This document shows positions 23,682 to 36,308 of a DNA stretch of 64,000 nt, piece by piece. The stretch's first letter is position 1. Every line of letters starts with the position of its first letter. The DNA is from Delphinus delphis (Eukaryota; Chordata; Mammalia; Artiodactyla; Delphinidae), in NCBI RefSeq assembly GCF_949987515.2, contig NW_027192658.1, positions 2,914,001-2,978,000 of the forward strand, given 5' to 3'. Below the pieces are notes generated by a model. That model ran no database searches. It saw only the letters and a program-made list of their open reading frames with translations, and was not told the origin of the DNA. The position numbers and the translations under genes were made by a program.

Positions 23682-25258
23682 AACCAAGCAAGCTTGCAAA
23701 GGAAATCTGCACTACAATGAAGTCTCACTTCCCCCCGGTCAAAAGGGCCATCTGAAAAAAGTGTAAAATCCAGAAAGGCAACAGGCCATTGAGAACTGGG
23801 AGCCTTGTTATGCTGATGGGCGGGATGTAAATTGCCAACAACCACTCGGGAGAAGTGTATGGTGTTTCCTGAAACATCTAAAAAACAAAGCAACAGAACC
23901 TAGGGCACTTCCACTTATGGTCCTATAGCTTAGGGAAATTAAAATCAAAAAGACACAGCCACCCCAAAGTTTGGAATGGCTCTGTTTACAAGAACCTCGT
24001 TTACAGTACAAGTTCAACATCGCAGAAAGTGAAAAATGGATAAAGAAGTTGTGGTATTTACTTACAAAGCAATATCACTCAGCAATGAAATCTGTGTCAT
24101 CAGGCCCGTAGCAGCACAATGAGTGGATTCAGGTATGATGATTCTAATTGAAGTAAGTCACACAGAAAAAGAAACATCATAAGATATCAGTAATACACGG
24201 AATGTAAACTTGGCTACACAGGAACTGAATTACAGAACAGAACAGGGACTCAAATTTAGAAAACCAACTTATGCTTGCTTAAGGGTAAAGGTGAGTTGGG
24301 GTGCTGCATAAAACCAGAGATTGAAATGAGCACAGATAAAGTTCCTTAAGTCAAATATGGAATAGACAAGAGCTACTCCTTGCTCAATGAAATGGACTCA
24401 ACACCGCATATTAAACGCCTAAGAATGTACCTGACTAGTAAGTATCTTAAAACCTATGGATTGCTATGTCTCCAAAAGAGAATCAAGCGTGTGTACAGGG
24501 GCATAAACGCAGCAGTGACAGGATTGGAGTGGTTCGGTGAGCAAATGAAGACCCTTTGAAGTCATATTGCATGGTACCCATTACACAGGTCTCAACTCTC
24601 CAGGTTTAAGGTATTCTTCCTTCAGCTAAAACATGCATGTGGATCCCAAGTATGATCAACCATGTGAACGGGAGACGTGTTCAAATATGTCTCAGTTTTC
24701 CTCCCCTGGTACTCGGGTGCAACATTCCAGACGCTTTACTAACACTCTCCCGACTTGGAGAGTCAGTCCCTTTAACCTCCTGTTTGGCCCAGTTTGCAAT
24801 TTCTGCGGAAGATGAACAGGAATAGCGAGAACCAATGAGAGGCTAGCTGGAGGTGTCTGGACGGGCAAATTTAACTCTCATTTCCCACCAGGAAGAGGAA
24901 TTAACCAAAGGCTCAGCATGCCGTGCCGGAACCAGATTAGGTCCTGAAGCCATCCTGCGGTGTTGCGGCCAGGTCACAAGAAAGCGAGTTGAAGAAAGGA
25001 GCTCAGGGGCACTGTAATTCACAAACCTGCAGAGTTATAAATGACATCTATCGTCCAAAAATAGACTGAAGTAAGGCTGCCAAGAGGACTTGAAAGCGGG
25101 GCAGAATTGCAGGAAACCGATTTCAGGAGGTAGACTGGAATTGCATTGAAAGCATAGGAAAAGAGGCAGAACGTCCACAATGATGCACTTGGCCAAAAAG
25201 GGCGTATGCGTTTTTTCCTGAATATATTCAGGAAAAAACGCATACGCCCTTTTTGGCC
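23682..25258. repeat. Satellite unit 16 (1,577 bp), K block, near-twin of unit 14
   Basis: Starts with the short GGCAACAGGCCATTGAG variant, then matches unit 14 at an offset of 3,158 bp: GGAATGGCTC, GTGACAGGATTGGAGTGG, GGATCCCAAG, GACATCTATCG. Palindrome 25191-25258 is exact. Confidence 0.95.
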
Positions 25259-26838
25259 AACCAAGCAAGCTTGCAAAGGAAATCTGCACTACAATGAAGT
25301 CTCACTTCCCCCCGGTCAAAAGGGCCATCTGAAAAAAGTGTAAAATCCAGAAAGGCAGGACAGGCCATGGAGAACTGGGAGCCTTGTTATGCTGATGGGC
25401 GGGATGTAAATTGCCAACAACCACTCGGGAGAAGTGTATGGTGTTTCCTGAAACATCTAAAAAACAAAGCAACAGAACCTAGGGCACTTCCACTTATGGT
25501 CCTATAGCTTAGGGAAATTAAAATCAAAAAGACACAGCCACCCCAAAGTTTGGAACGGCTCTGTTTACAAGAACCTCGTTTACAGTACAAGTTCAACATC
25601 GCAGAAAGTGAAAAATGGATAAAGAAGTTGTGGTATTTACTTACAAAGCAATATCACTCAGCAATGAAATCTGTGTCATCAGGCCCTTAGCAGCACAATG
25701 AGTGGATTCAGGTATGATGATTCTAACTGAAGTAAGTCACACAGAAAAAGAAACATCATAAGATATCAGTAATACACGGAATGTAAACTTGGCTACACAG
25801 GAACTGAATTACAGAACAGAACAGGGTCTCAAATTTAGAAAACCAACTTATGCTTGCTTAAGGGTAAAGGTGAGTTGGGGTGCTGCATAAAACCAGAGAT
25901 TGAAATGAGCACAGATAAATTTCCTTACGTCAAATATGGAATAGACAAGAGCTACTCCTTGCTCAACGAAATGGACTCAACACCGCATATTAAATGCCTA
26001 AGAATGTACCTGACTAGTAAGTATCTTAAAAACCTATGGATTGCTATGTCTCTGAAAGAGAATCAAGCATGTGTACAGGGGCATAAACGCAGCAGTGATA
26101 GGATTGGAGAGGTTTGGTGAGCAAATGAAGACCCTTTGAAGTCATATTGCATGGTACCCATTACACGGGTCTTAACTCTCCAGGTTTAAGGTATTCTTCC
26201 TTCAGCTAAAACATGCATGTGGAACCCAAGTATGATCAACCATGTGAACGGGAGACGTGTTCAAATATGTCTCAGTTTTCCTCCCCTGGTACTCGGGTGC
26301 AACATTCCAGACGCTTTACTAACACTCTCCCCACTTGGAGAGTCAGTCCCTTTAACCTCCTGTTTGGCCCAGTTTGCAATTTCTGCGGAAGATGAACAGG
26401 AATAGCGAGAACCAATGAGAGGCTAGCTGGAGGTGTCTGGACGGGCAAATTTAACTCTCATTTCCCACCAGGAAGAGGAAATAACCAAAGGCTCAGCGTG
26501 CCGTGCCGGAACCAGATTAGGGCCTGAAGCCATCCTGCGGTGTTGCGGCCAGGTCACAAGAAAGCGAGTTGAAGAAAGGAGCTCAGGGGCACTGTAATTC
26601 ACAAACCTGCAGAGTTATAAATGACAGCTATCGTCCAAAAATAGACTGAAGTAAGGCTGCCAAGAGGACTTGAAAGCGGGGCAGAATTGCAGGAAACCGA
26701 TTTCAGGAGGTAGACTGGAATTGCATTGAAAGCATAGGAAAAGAGGCAGAACGTCCACAATGATGCACTTGGCCAAAAAGGGCGTATGCGTTTTTTCCTG
26801 AATATATTCAGGAAAAAACGCATACGCCCTTTTTGGCC
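25259..26838. repeat. Satellite unit 17 (1,580 bp), K block, type A
   Basis: The first two thirds match unit 15 at an offset of 3,158 bp, including AAATTTCCTTACGTC and the extra A in TTAAAAACC. After ~26,110 it diverges (GGTCTTAACTCTCC, junction A, GAGGAAATAACC). S1 ACC, S8 CAGTCCC. Palindrome 26771-26838 is exact. Confidence 0.95.
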
Positions 26839-28417
26839 AACCAAGCAAACTTGCAAAGGAAATCTGCACTACAATGAAGTCTCACTTCCCCCCGGTCAAA
26901 AGGGCCATCTGAAAAAAGTGTAAAATCCAGAAAGGCAGGACAGGCCACGGAGAACTGGGAGCCTTGTTATGCTGATGGGCGGGATGTAAATTGCCAACAA
27001 CCACTCGGGAGAAGTGTATGGTGTTTCCTGAAACATCTAAAAAACAAAGCAACAGAACCTAGGGCACTTCCACTTATGGTCCTATAGCTTAGGGAAATTA
27101 AAATCAAAAAGACACAGCCACCCCAAAGTTTGGAACGGCTCTGTTTTCAAGAACCTCGTTTACAGTACAAGTTCAACATCGCAGAAAGTGAAAAATGGAT
27201 AAAGAAGTTGTGGTATTTACTTACAAAGCAATATCACTCAGCAATGAAATCTGTGTCATCAGGCCCGTAGCAGCACAATGAGTGGATTCAGGTATGATGA
27301 TTCTAACTGAAGTAAGTCACACAGAAAAAGAAACATCATAAGATATCAGTAATACACGGAATGTAAACTTGGCTACACAGGAACTGAATTACAGAACAGA
27401 ACAGGGACTCAAATTTAGAAAACCAACTTATGCTTGCTTAAGGGTAAAGGTGAGTTGGGGTGCTGCATAAAACCAGAGATTGAAATGAGCACAGATAAAG
27501 TTCCTTAAGCCAAATATGGAATAGACAAGAGCTACTCCTTGCTCAACGAAATGGACTCAAAACCCCATAGTAACCCCAAAGAATGTACCTGACTAGTAAG
27601 TATCTTAAAACCTATGGATTGCTATGTCTCCAAAAGAGAATCAAGCGTGTGTACAGGGGAATAAACACAGCAGTGATAGGATTGGAGAGGTTCGGTGAGC
27701 AAATGAAGACCCTTTGAAGTTATATTGCATGGTACCCATTACACGGGTCTCAACTCTCCAGGTTTAAGGTATTCTTCCTTCAGCTTAAACATGCATGTGG
27801 AACCCAGAGTATGATCAACCATGTGAACGGGAGACGTGTTCAAATATGTCTCAGTTTTCCTCCCCTGGTACTCGGGTGCAACATTCCAGACGCTTTACTA
27901 ACACTCTCCCGACTTGGAGAGTCAGTCCCTTTAACCTCCTGTTTGGCCCAGTTTGCAATTTCTGCGGAAGATGAACAGGAATAGCGAGAACCAATGAGAG
28001 GCTAGCTGGAGGTGTCTGGACGGGCAAATTTAACTCTCATTTCCCACCAGGAAGAGGAATTAACCAAAGGCTCAGCATGCCGGGCCGGAACCAGATTAGG
28101 GCCTGAAGCCATCCTGCGGTGTTGCGGCCAGGTCACAAGAAAGCGAGTTGAAGAAAGGAGCTCAGGGGCACTGTAATTCACAAACCTGCAGAGTTATAAA
28201 TGACAGCTATCGTCCAAAAATAGACTGAAGTAAGGCTGCCAAGAGGACTTGAAAGCGGGGCAGAATTGCAGGAAACCGATTTCAGGAGGTAGACTGGAAT
28301 TGCATTGAAAGCATAGGAAAAGAGGCAGAACGTCCACAATGATGCACTTGGCCAAAAAGTGCGTATGCGTTTTTTCCTGAATATATTCAGGAAAAAACGC
28401 ATACGCACTTTTTGGCC
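26839..28417. repeat. Satellite unit 18 (1,579 bp), K block, type C, co-varying palindrome
   Basis: HindIII site lost (AAACTTGC), private CTGTTTTCAAG, and a rearranged CCCCATAGTAACCCCAAAG near 27,560. From ~27,715 onward it matches unit 15 at an offset of 4,736 bp. Palindrome 28350-28417 carries the paired T28360/A28407 change and is otherwise exact. Confidence 0.95.
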
Positions 28418-29994
28418 AACCAAGCAAGCTTGCAAAGGAAATCTGCACTACAATGAAGTCTCACTTCCCCCCGGTCAAAAGGGCCATCTGAAAAAAGTGT
28501 AAAATCCAGAAAGGCAACAGGCCATTGAGAACTGGGAGCCTTGTTATGCTGATGGGCGGGATGTAAATTGCCAACAGACACTCGGGAGAAGTGTATGGTG
28601 TTTCCTGAAACATCTAAAAAACAAAGCAACAGAGCCTAGGGCACTTCCACTTATGGTCCTATAGCTTAGGGAAATTAAAATCAAAAAGACACAGCCACCC
28701 CAAAGTTTGGAACGGCTCTGTTTACAAGAACCTCGTTTACAGTACAAGTTCAACATCGCAGAAAGTGAAAAATGGATAAAGAAGTTGTGGTATTCACTTA
28801 CAAAGCAATATCACTCAGCAATGAAATCTATGTCATCAGGCCCTTAGCATCGCAATGAGTGGATTCAGGTATGATGATTCTAACTGAAGTAAGTCACACA
28901 GAAAAAGAAACATCATAAGATATCAGTAATACACGGAATGTAAACTTGGCTACACAGGAACTGAATTACAGAACAGAACAGGGTCTCAAATTTAGAAAAC
29001 CAACTTATGCTTGCTTAAGGGTAAAGGTGAGTTGGGGTGCTGCATAAAACCAGAGATTGAAATGAGCACAGATAAAGTTCCTTAAGCCAAATATGGAATA
29101 GACAAGAGCTACTCCTTGCTCAACGAAATGGACTCAACACCCCATATTAAACGCCTAAGAATGTTCCTGACTAGTAAGTATCTTAAAACCTATGGATTGC
29201 TATGTCTCCAAAAGAGAATCAAGCATGTGTACAGGGGCATAAACGCAGCAGTGATAGGATTGGAGAGGTTCGGTGAGCAAATGAAGACCCTTTGAAGTCA
29301 TATTGCATGGTACCCATTACACGGGTCTTAACTCTCCAGGTTTAAGGTATTCTTCCTTCAGCTAAAACATGCATGTGGAACCCAAGTATGATCAACCATG
29401 TGAACGGGAGACGTGTTCAAATATGTCTCAGTTTTCCTCCCCTGGTACTCGGGTGCAACATTCCAGACGCTTTACTAACACTCTTCCCACTTGGAGAGTC
29501 AGCGCCTTTAACCTCCTGTTTGGCCCAGTTTGCAATTTCTGCGGAAGATGAACAGGAATAGCGAGAACCAATGAGAGACTAACTGGAGGTGTCTGGACGG
29601 GCAAATTTAACTCTCATTTCCCACCTGGAAAAGGAAATAACCAAAGGCTCAGCGTGCCGTGCCGGAACCAGATTAGGGCCTGAAGCCATCCTGCGGTGTT
29701 GCGGCCAGGTCACAAGAAAGCAAGTTGAAGAAAGGAGCTCAGGGGCACTGTAATGCACAAACCTGCAGAGTTATAAATGACAGCTATCGTCCAAAAATAG
29801 ACTGAAGTAAGGCTGCCAAGAGGACTTGAAAGTGGGGCAGAATTGCAGGAAACCGATTTCAGGAGGTAGACTGGAATTGCATTGAAAGCATAGGAAAAGA
29901 GGCAGAACGTCCACAATGATGCACTTGGCCAAAAAGGGCGTATGCGTTTTTTCCTGAATATATTCAGGAAAAAACGCATACGCCCTTTTTGGCC
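28418..29994. repeat. Satellite unit 19 (1,577 bp), K block, type A
   Basis: The short GGCAACAGGCCATTGAG variant continues the unit-15-like block. S1 GAC, S2 GGAACGGCTC, GTATTCACTTAC, GGTCTTAACTC, junction A, S8 CAGCGCC, altered small hairpin (ACTCTTCCC), GAAAGCAAGTTG. Palindrome 29927-29994 is exact. Confidence 0.95.
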
Positions 29995-31573
29995 AACCAA
30001 GCAAGCTTGCAAAGGAAATCTGCACTACAATGAAGTCTCACTTCCCCCCGGTCAAAAGGGCCATCTGAAAAAAGTGTAAAATCCAGAAAGGCAGGACAGG
30101 CCATGGAGAACTGGGAGCCTTGTTATGCTGATGGGCGGGATGTAAATTGCCAACAACCACTCGGGAGAAGTGTATGGTGTTTCCTGAAACATCTAAAAAA
30201 CAAAGCAACAGAACCTAGGGCACTTCCACTTATGGTCCTATAGCTTAGGGAAATTAAAATCAAAAAGACACAGCCACCCCAAAGTTTGGAACGGCTCTGT
30301 TTACAAGAACCCCGTTTACAGTACAAGTTCAACATCGCAGAAAGTGAAAAATGGATAAAGAATTTGTGGTACTTACGTACAATGCAGTATCACTCAGCAA
30401 TGAAATCTATGTCATCAGGCCCGTAGCAGCATAATAAGTAGACTCAGGTACGATGATTCTAACTGAAATAAGTCACACAGAAAAAGAAACATCATAAGAT
30501 ATCACTAATACACGGAATGTAAACTTGGCTACACAGGAACTGAATTACAGAACAGAACAGGTTCTCAAATTTAGAAAACCAACTTATGCTTGCTTAAGGG
30601 GAAAGGTGAGTTGGGGTGCTGCATAAAACCAGAGATTGAAATGAGCACAGATAAAGTTCCTTAGGCCAAATATGGAATAGACAAGAGCTACTCCTTGCTC
30701 AACGAAATGGACTCAACACCGCATATTAAACGCCTAAGAATGTACCTCACTAGTAAGTATCTTAAAACCTATAGATTGCTATGTCTCCGAAAGAGAATCA
30801 AGCATGTGTACAGGGGCATAAACGCAGCAGTGATAGGATTGGAGAGGTTCGGTGAGCAAATGAAGACCCTTTGAAGTCATATTGCATGGTACCCATTACA
30901 CGGGTCTTAACTCTCCAGGTTTAAGGTATTCTTCCTTCAGCTAAAACATGCATGTGGAACCCAAGTATGATCAACCATGTGAACGGGAGACGTGTTCAAA
31001 TATGTCTCAGTTTTCCTCCCCTGGTACTCGGGTGCAACATTCCAGACGCTTTACTAACACTCTCCCCACTTGGAGAGTCAGCGCCTTTAACCTCCTGTTT
31101 GGCCCAGTTTGCAATTTCTGCGGAAGATGAACAGGAATAGCGAGAACCAATGAGAGACTAGCTGGAGGTGTCTGGACGGGCAAATTTAACTCTCATTTCC
31201 CACCAGGAAGAGGAAATAACCAAAGGCTCAGCGTGCCGTGCCAGAACCAGATTAGGGCCTGAAGCCATCCTGCGGTGTTGCGGCCAGGTCACAAGAAAGC
31301 GAGTTGAAGAAAGGAGCTCAGGGGCACTGTAATTCACAAACCTGCAGAGTTATAAATGACAGCTATCGTCCAAAAATAGACTGAAGTAAGGCTGCCAAGA
31401 GGACTTGAAAGCGGGGCAGAATTGCAGGAAACCGATTTCAGGAGGTAGACTGGAATTGCATTGAAAGCATAGGAAAAGAGGCAGAACGTCCACAATGATG
31501 CACTTGGCCAAAAAGGGCGTATGCGTTTTTTCCTGAATATATTCAGGAAAAAACGCATACGCCCTTTTTGGCC
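29995..31573. repeat. Satellite unit 20 (1,579 bp), N block, type A
   Basis: N block with a private GAATTTGTGG and GCATAATAAGTAGACTC, CACTAATAC, AAGGGGAAAGG, GGTCTTAACTC, junction A, S1 ACC, S8 CAGCGCC. Palindrome 31506-31573 is exact. Confidence 0.95.
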
Positions 31574-33152
31574 AACCAAGCAAGCTTGCAAAGGAAATCT
31601 GCACTACAATGAAGTCTCACTTCCCCCCGGTCAAAAGGGCCATCTGAAAAAAGTGTAAAATCCAGAAAGGCAGGACAGGCCATGGAGAACTGGGAGCCTT
31701 GTTATGCTGATGGGCGGGATGTAAATTGCCAACAGACACTCGGCAGAAGTGTATGGTGTTTCCTGAAACATCTAAAAAACAAAGCAACAGCGCCTAGGGC
31801 ACTGCCACTTATGGTCCTATAGCTTAGGGAAATTAAAATCAAAAAGACACAGCCACCCCAAAGTTTGGGACGCCTCTGTTTACAAGAACCTCGTTTACAG
31901 TACAAGTTCAACATCGCAGAAAGTGAAAAATGGATAAAGAAGTTGTGGTATTTACTTACAAAGCAATATCACTCAGCAATGAAATCTATGTCATCAGGCC
32001 CTTAGCATGACAATGAGTGGATTCAGGTATGATGATTCTAACTGAAATAAGTCACACAGAAAAAGAAACATCATAAGATATCAGTAATACACGGAATGTA
32101 AACTTGGCTACACAGGAACTGAATTACAGAACAGAACAGGGTCTCAAATTTAGAAAACCAACTTATGCTTGCTTAAGGGTAAAGGTGAGTTGGGGTGCTG
32201 CATAAAACCAGAGATTGAAATGAGCACAGATAAAGTTCCTTAAGTCAAATATGGAATAGACAAGAGCTACTCCTTGCTCAACGAAATGGACTCAACACCG
32301 CATATTAAACGCCTAAGAATGTACCTGACTAGTAAGTATCGTAAAACCTATGGATTGCTATGTCTCCAAAAGAGAATCAATCATGTGTACAGGGGCATAA
32401 ACGCAGCAGTGATAGGATTGGAGAGGTTCGGTGAGCAAATGAAGACCCTTTGAAGTCATATTGCATGGTACCCATTCCACGGGTCTCAACTCTCCAGGTT
32501 TAAGGTATTCTTCCATCAGCTAAAACATGCATGTGGAACCCAAGTATGATCAACCATGTGAACGGGAGACGTGTTCAAATATGTCTCAGATTTCCTCCCC
32601 TGGTACTCGGGTGCAACATTCCAGACGCTTTACTAACACTCTCCCCACTTGGAGAGTCAGCGCCTTTAACCTCCTGTTTGGCCCAGGTTGCAATTTCTGC
32701 GGAAGATGAACAGGAATAGCGAGAACCAATGAGAGGCTAGCTGGAGGTGTCTGGACGGGCAAATTTAACTCTCATTTCCCACCAGGAAGAGGAAATAACC
32801 AAAGGCTCAGCGTGCCGTACCGGAACCAGATTAGGGCCTGAAGCCATCCTGCGGTGTTGCGGCCAGCTCAAAAGAAAGCGAGTTGAAGAAAGGAGCTCAG
32901 GGGCACTGTAATTCACAAACCTGCAGAGTTATAAATGACAGCTATCGTCCAAAAATAGACTGAAGTAAGGCTGCCAAGAGGACTTGAAAGCGGGGCAGAA
33001 TTGCAGGAAACCGATTTCAGGAGGTAGACTGGAATTGCATTGAAAGCATAGGAAAAGAGGCAGAACGTCCACAATGATGCACTTGGCCAAAAAGGGCGTA
33101 TGCGTTTTTTCCTGAATATATTCAGGAAAAAACGCATACGCCCTTTTTGGCC
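31574..33152. repeat. Satellite unit 21 (1,579 bp), K block, type A; related to units 24 and 25
   Basis: Markers shared only with units 24 and 25: CAACAGCGCCTAGG, ATCAATCATGTG, TTCCATCAGC, CAGATTTCCTCC and CCCAGGTTGC. TAGCATGACAATG is shared with unit 24. S1 GAC, S2 GGGACGCCTC, S8 CAGCGCC. Palindrome 33085-33152 is exact. Confidence 0.95.
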
Positions 33153-34729
33153 AACCAAGCAAGCTTGCAAAGGAAATCTGCACTACAATGAAGTCTCACT
33201 TCCCCCCGGTCAAAAGGGCCATCTGAAAAAAGTGTAAAATCCAGAAAGGCAGGACAGGCCATGGAGAACTGGGAGCCTTGTTATGCTGATGGGCGGGATG
33301 TAAATTGCCAACAACCACTCGGGAGAAGTGTATGGTGTTTCCTGAAACATCTAAAAAACAAAGCAACAGAACCTAGGGCACTTCCACTTATGGTCCTATA
33401 GCTTAGGGAAATTAAAATCAAAAAGACAAAGCCACCCCAAAGTTTGGAACGGCTCTGTTTACAAGAACCTCGTTTACAGTACAAGTTCAACATCGCAGAA
33501 AGTGAAAAATGGATAAAGAAGTTGTGGTATTTACTTACAAAGCAATATCACTCAGCAATGAAATCTGTGTCATCAGGCCCTTAGCAGCACAATGAGTGGA
33601 TTCAGGTATGATGATTCTAACTGAAGTAAGTCACACAGAAAAAGAAACATCATAAGATATCAGTAATACACGGAATGTAAACTTGGCTACACAGGAACTG
33701 AATTACAGAACAGAACAGGGTCTCAAATTTAGAAAACCAACTTATGCTTGCTTAAGGGTAAAGGTGAGTTGGGGTGCTGCATAAAACCAGAGATTGAAAT
33801 GAGCACAGATAAAGTTCCTTAAGCCAAATATGGAATAGACAAGAGCTACTCCTTGCTCAACGAAATGGACTCAACACCCCATATTAAACGCCTAAGAATG
33901 TTCCTGACTAGTAAGTATCTTAAAACCTATGGATTGCTATGTCTCCGAAAGAGAATCAAGCATGTGTACAGGGGCATAAACGCAGCAGTGATAGGATTGG
34001 AGAGGTTCGGTGAGCAAATGAAGACCCTTTGAAGTCATATTGCATGGTACCCATTCCACGGGTTTCAACTACCCAGGTTTAAGGTATTCTTCCTTCAGCT
34101 AAAACATGCATGTGGAACCTAGAGTATAATCAACCATGTGATCGGGAGACGTGTTCAAATATGTCAGTTTTCGTACCCTGGTACTCGGGTGCAACATTCC
34201 AGACGCTTTACTAACACTCTCCCGACTTGGAGAGTCAGTCCCTTTAACCTCCTGTTTGGCCCAGTTTGCAATATCTGCGGAAGATGAACAGGAATAGCAA
34301 GAAGCAATGAGAGGCTAGCTGGAGGTGTCTGGACGGGCAAATTTAACTCTCATTTCCCACCAGGAAGAGGAAATAACCAAAGGCTCAGCGTGCCGTACCG
34401 GAACCAGATAAGGGCCTGAAGCCATCCTGCGGTGTTGCGGCCAGCTCAAAAGAAAGCGAGTTGAAGAAAGGAGCTCAGGGGCACTGTAATTCACAAACCT
34501 GCAGAGTTATAAATGACAGCTATCGTCCAAAAATAGACTGAAGTAAGGCTGCCAAGAGGACTTGAAAGCGGGGCAGAATTGCAGGAAACCGATTTCAGGA
34601 GGTAGACTGGAATTGCATTGAAAGCATAGGAAAGAGGCAGAACGTCCACAATGATGCACTTGGTCAAAAAGGGCGTATGCGTTTTTTCCTGAATATATTC
34701 AGGAAAAAACGCATACGCCCTTTTTGGCC
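33153..34729. repeat. Satellite unit 22 (1,577 bp), K block, type B; related to units 26 and 28
   Basis: Shared with 26 and 28: AATGTTCCTGAC, GAGTATAATCAACC, TTCGTACCC, GGAATAGCAAGAA and a C>T in the left palindrome arm (TTGGTCAAAA). S1 ACC, GACAAAGCC, S8 CAGTCCC. Palindrome 34662-34729 has that single mismatch. Confidence 0.95.
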
Positions 34730-36308
34730 AACCAAGCAAGCTTGCAAAGGAAATCTGCACTACAATGAAGTCTCACTTCCCCCGGTCAAAAGGGCCATCT
34801 GAAAAAAGTGTAAAATCCAGAAAGGCAGGACAGGCCATGGAGAACTGGGAGCCTTGTTATGCTGATGGGCGGGATGTAAATTGCCAACAGACACTCGGGA
34901 GAAGTGTATGGTGTTTCCTGAAACATCTAAAAAACAAAGCAACAGAACCTAGGGCACTTCCACTTATGGTCCTATAGCTTAGGGAAATTAAAATCAAAAA
35001 GACACAGCCACCCCAAAGTTTGGAACGGCTCTGTTTACAAGAACCTTGTTTACAGTACAAGTTCAACATCGCAGAAAGTGAAAAATGGATAAAGAACTTG
35101 TGGTACTTACGTACAATGCAGTATCACTCAGCAATGAAATCTATGTCATCAGGCCCGTAGCAGCATAATGAGTGGATTCAGGTACGATGATTCTAACTGA
35201 AATAAGTCACACAGAAAAAGAAACATCATAAGATATCACTAATACACGGAATGTAAACTTGGCTACACAGGAACTGCATTCCAGAACAGAACAGGGTCTC
35301 AAATTTAGAAAACCAACTTATGCTTGCTTAAGGGGAAAGGTGAGTTGGGGTGCTGCATAAAACCAGAGATTGAAATGAGCACAGATAAAGTTCCTTAAGC
35401 CAAATATGGAATAGACAAGAGCTACTCCTTGCTCAACGAAATGGACTCAAAACCCCATATTAAACCCCTAAGAATGTACCTGACTAGTAAGTATCTTAAA
35501 ACCTATGGATTGCTATGTCTCCAAAAGAGAATCAAGCATGTGTACAGGGGAATAAACGCAGCAGTGATAGGATTGGAGAGGTTCGGTGAGCAAATGAAGA
35601 CCCTTTGAAGTCATATTGCATGGTACCCATTACACGGGTCTCAACTCTCCAGGTTTAAGGTATTCTTCCTTCAGCTAAAACATGCATGTGGAACCCAGAG
35701 TATGATCAACCATGTGAACGGGAGACGTGTTCAAATATGTCTCAGTTTTCCTCCCCTGGTACTCGGGTGCAACATTCCAGACGCTTTACTAACACTCTCC
35801 CCACTTGGAGAGTCAGTCCCTTTAACCTCCTGTTTGGCCCAGTTTGCAATTTCGGCGGAAGATGAACAGGAATAGCGAGAACCAATGAGAGGCTACCTGG
35901 AGGTGTCTGGACGGGCAAATTTAACTCTCATTTCCCACCAGGAAGAGGAAATAACCAAAGGCTCAGCGTGCCGTGCCAGAACCAGATTAGGGCCTGAAGC
36001 CATCCTGCGGTGTTGCGGCCAGGTCACAAGAAAGCGAGTTGAAGAAAGGAGCTCAGGGGCACTGTAATTCACAAACCTGCAGAGTTATAAATGACAGCTA
36101 TCGTCCAAAAATAGACTGAAGTAAGGCTGCCAAGAGGACTTGAAAGCGGGGCAGAATTGCAGGAAACCGATTTCAGGAGGTAGACTGGAATTGCATTGAA
36201 AGCATAGGAAAAGAGGCAGAACGTCCACAATGATGCACTTGGCCAAAAAGGGCGTATGCGTTTTTTCCTGAATATATTCAGGAAAAAACGCATACGCCCT
36301 TTTTGGCC
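34730..36308. repeat. Satellite unit 23 (1,579 bp), N block, type C; related to units 27 and 29
   Basis: A C-run one base shorter (CTTCCCCCGG), N block, CACTAATAC, GCATTCCAG, CAAAACCCCATATTAAACCCC, junction C: a set shared with units 27 and 29. S1 GAC, S8 CAGTCCC, GGCTACCTGG. Palindrome 36241-36308 is exact. Confidence 0.95.
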
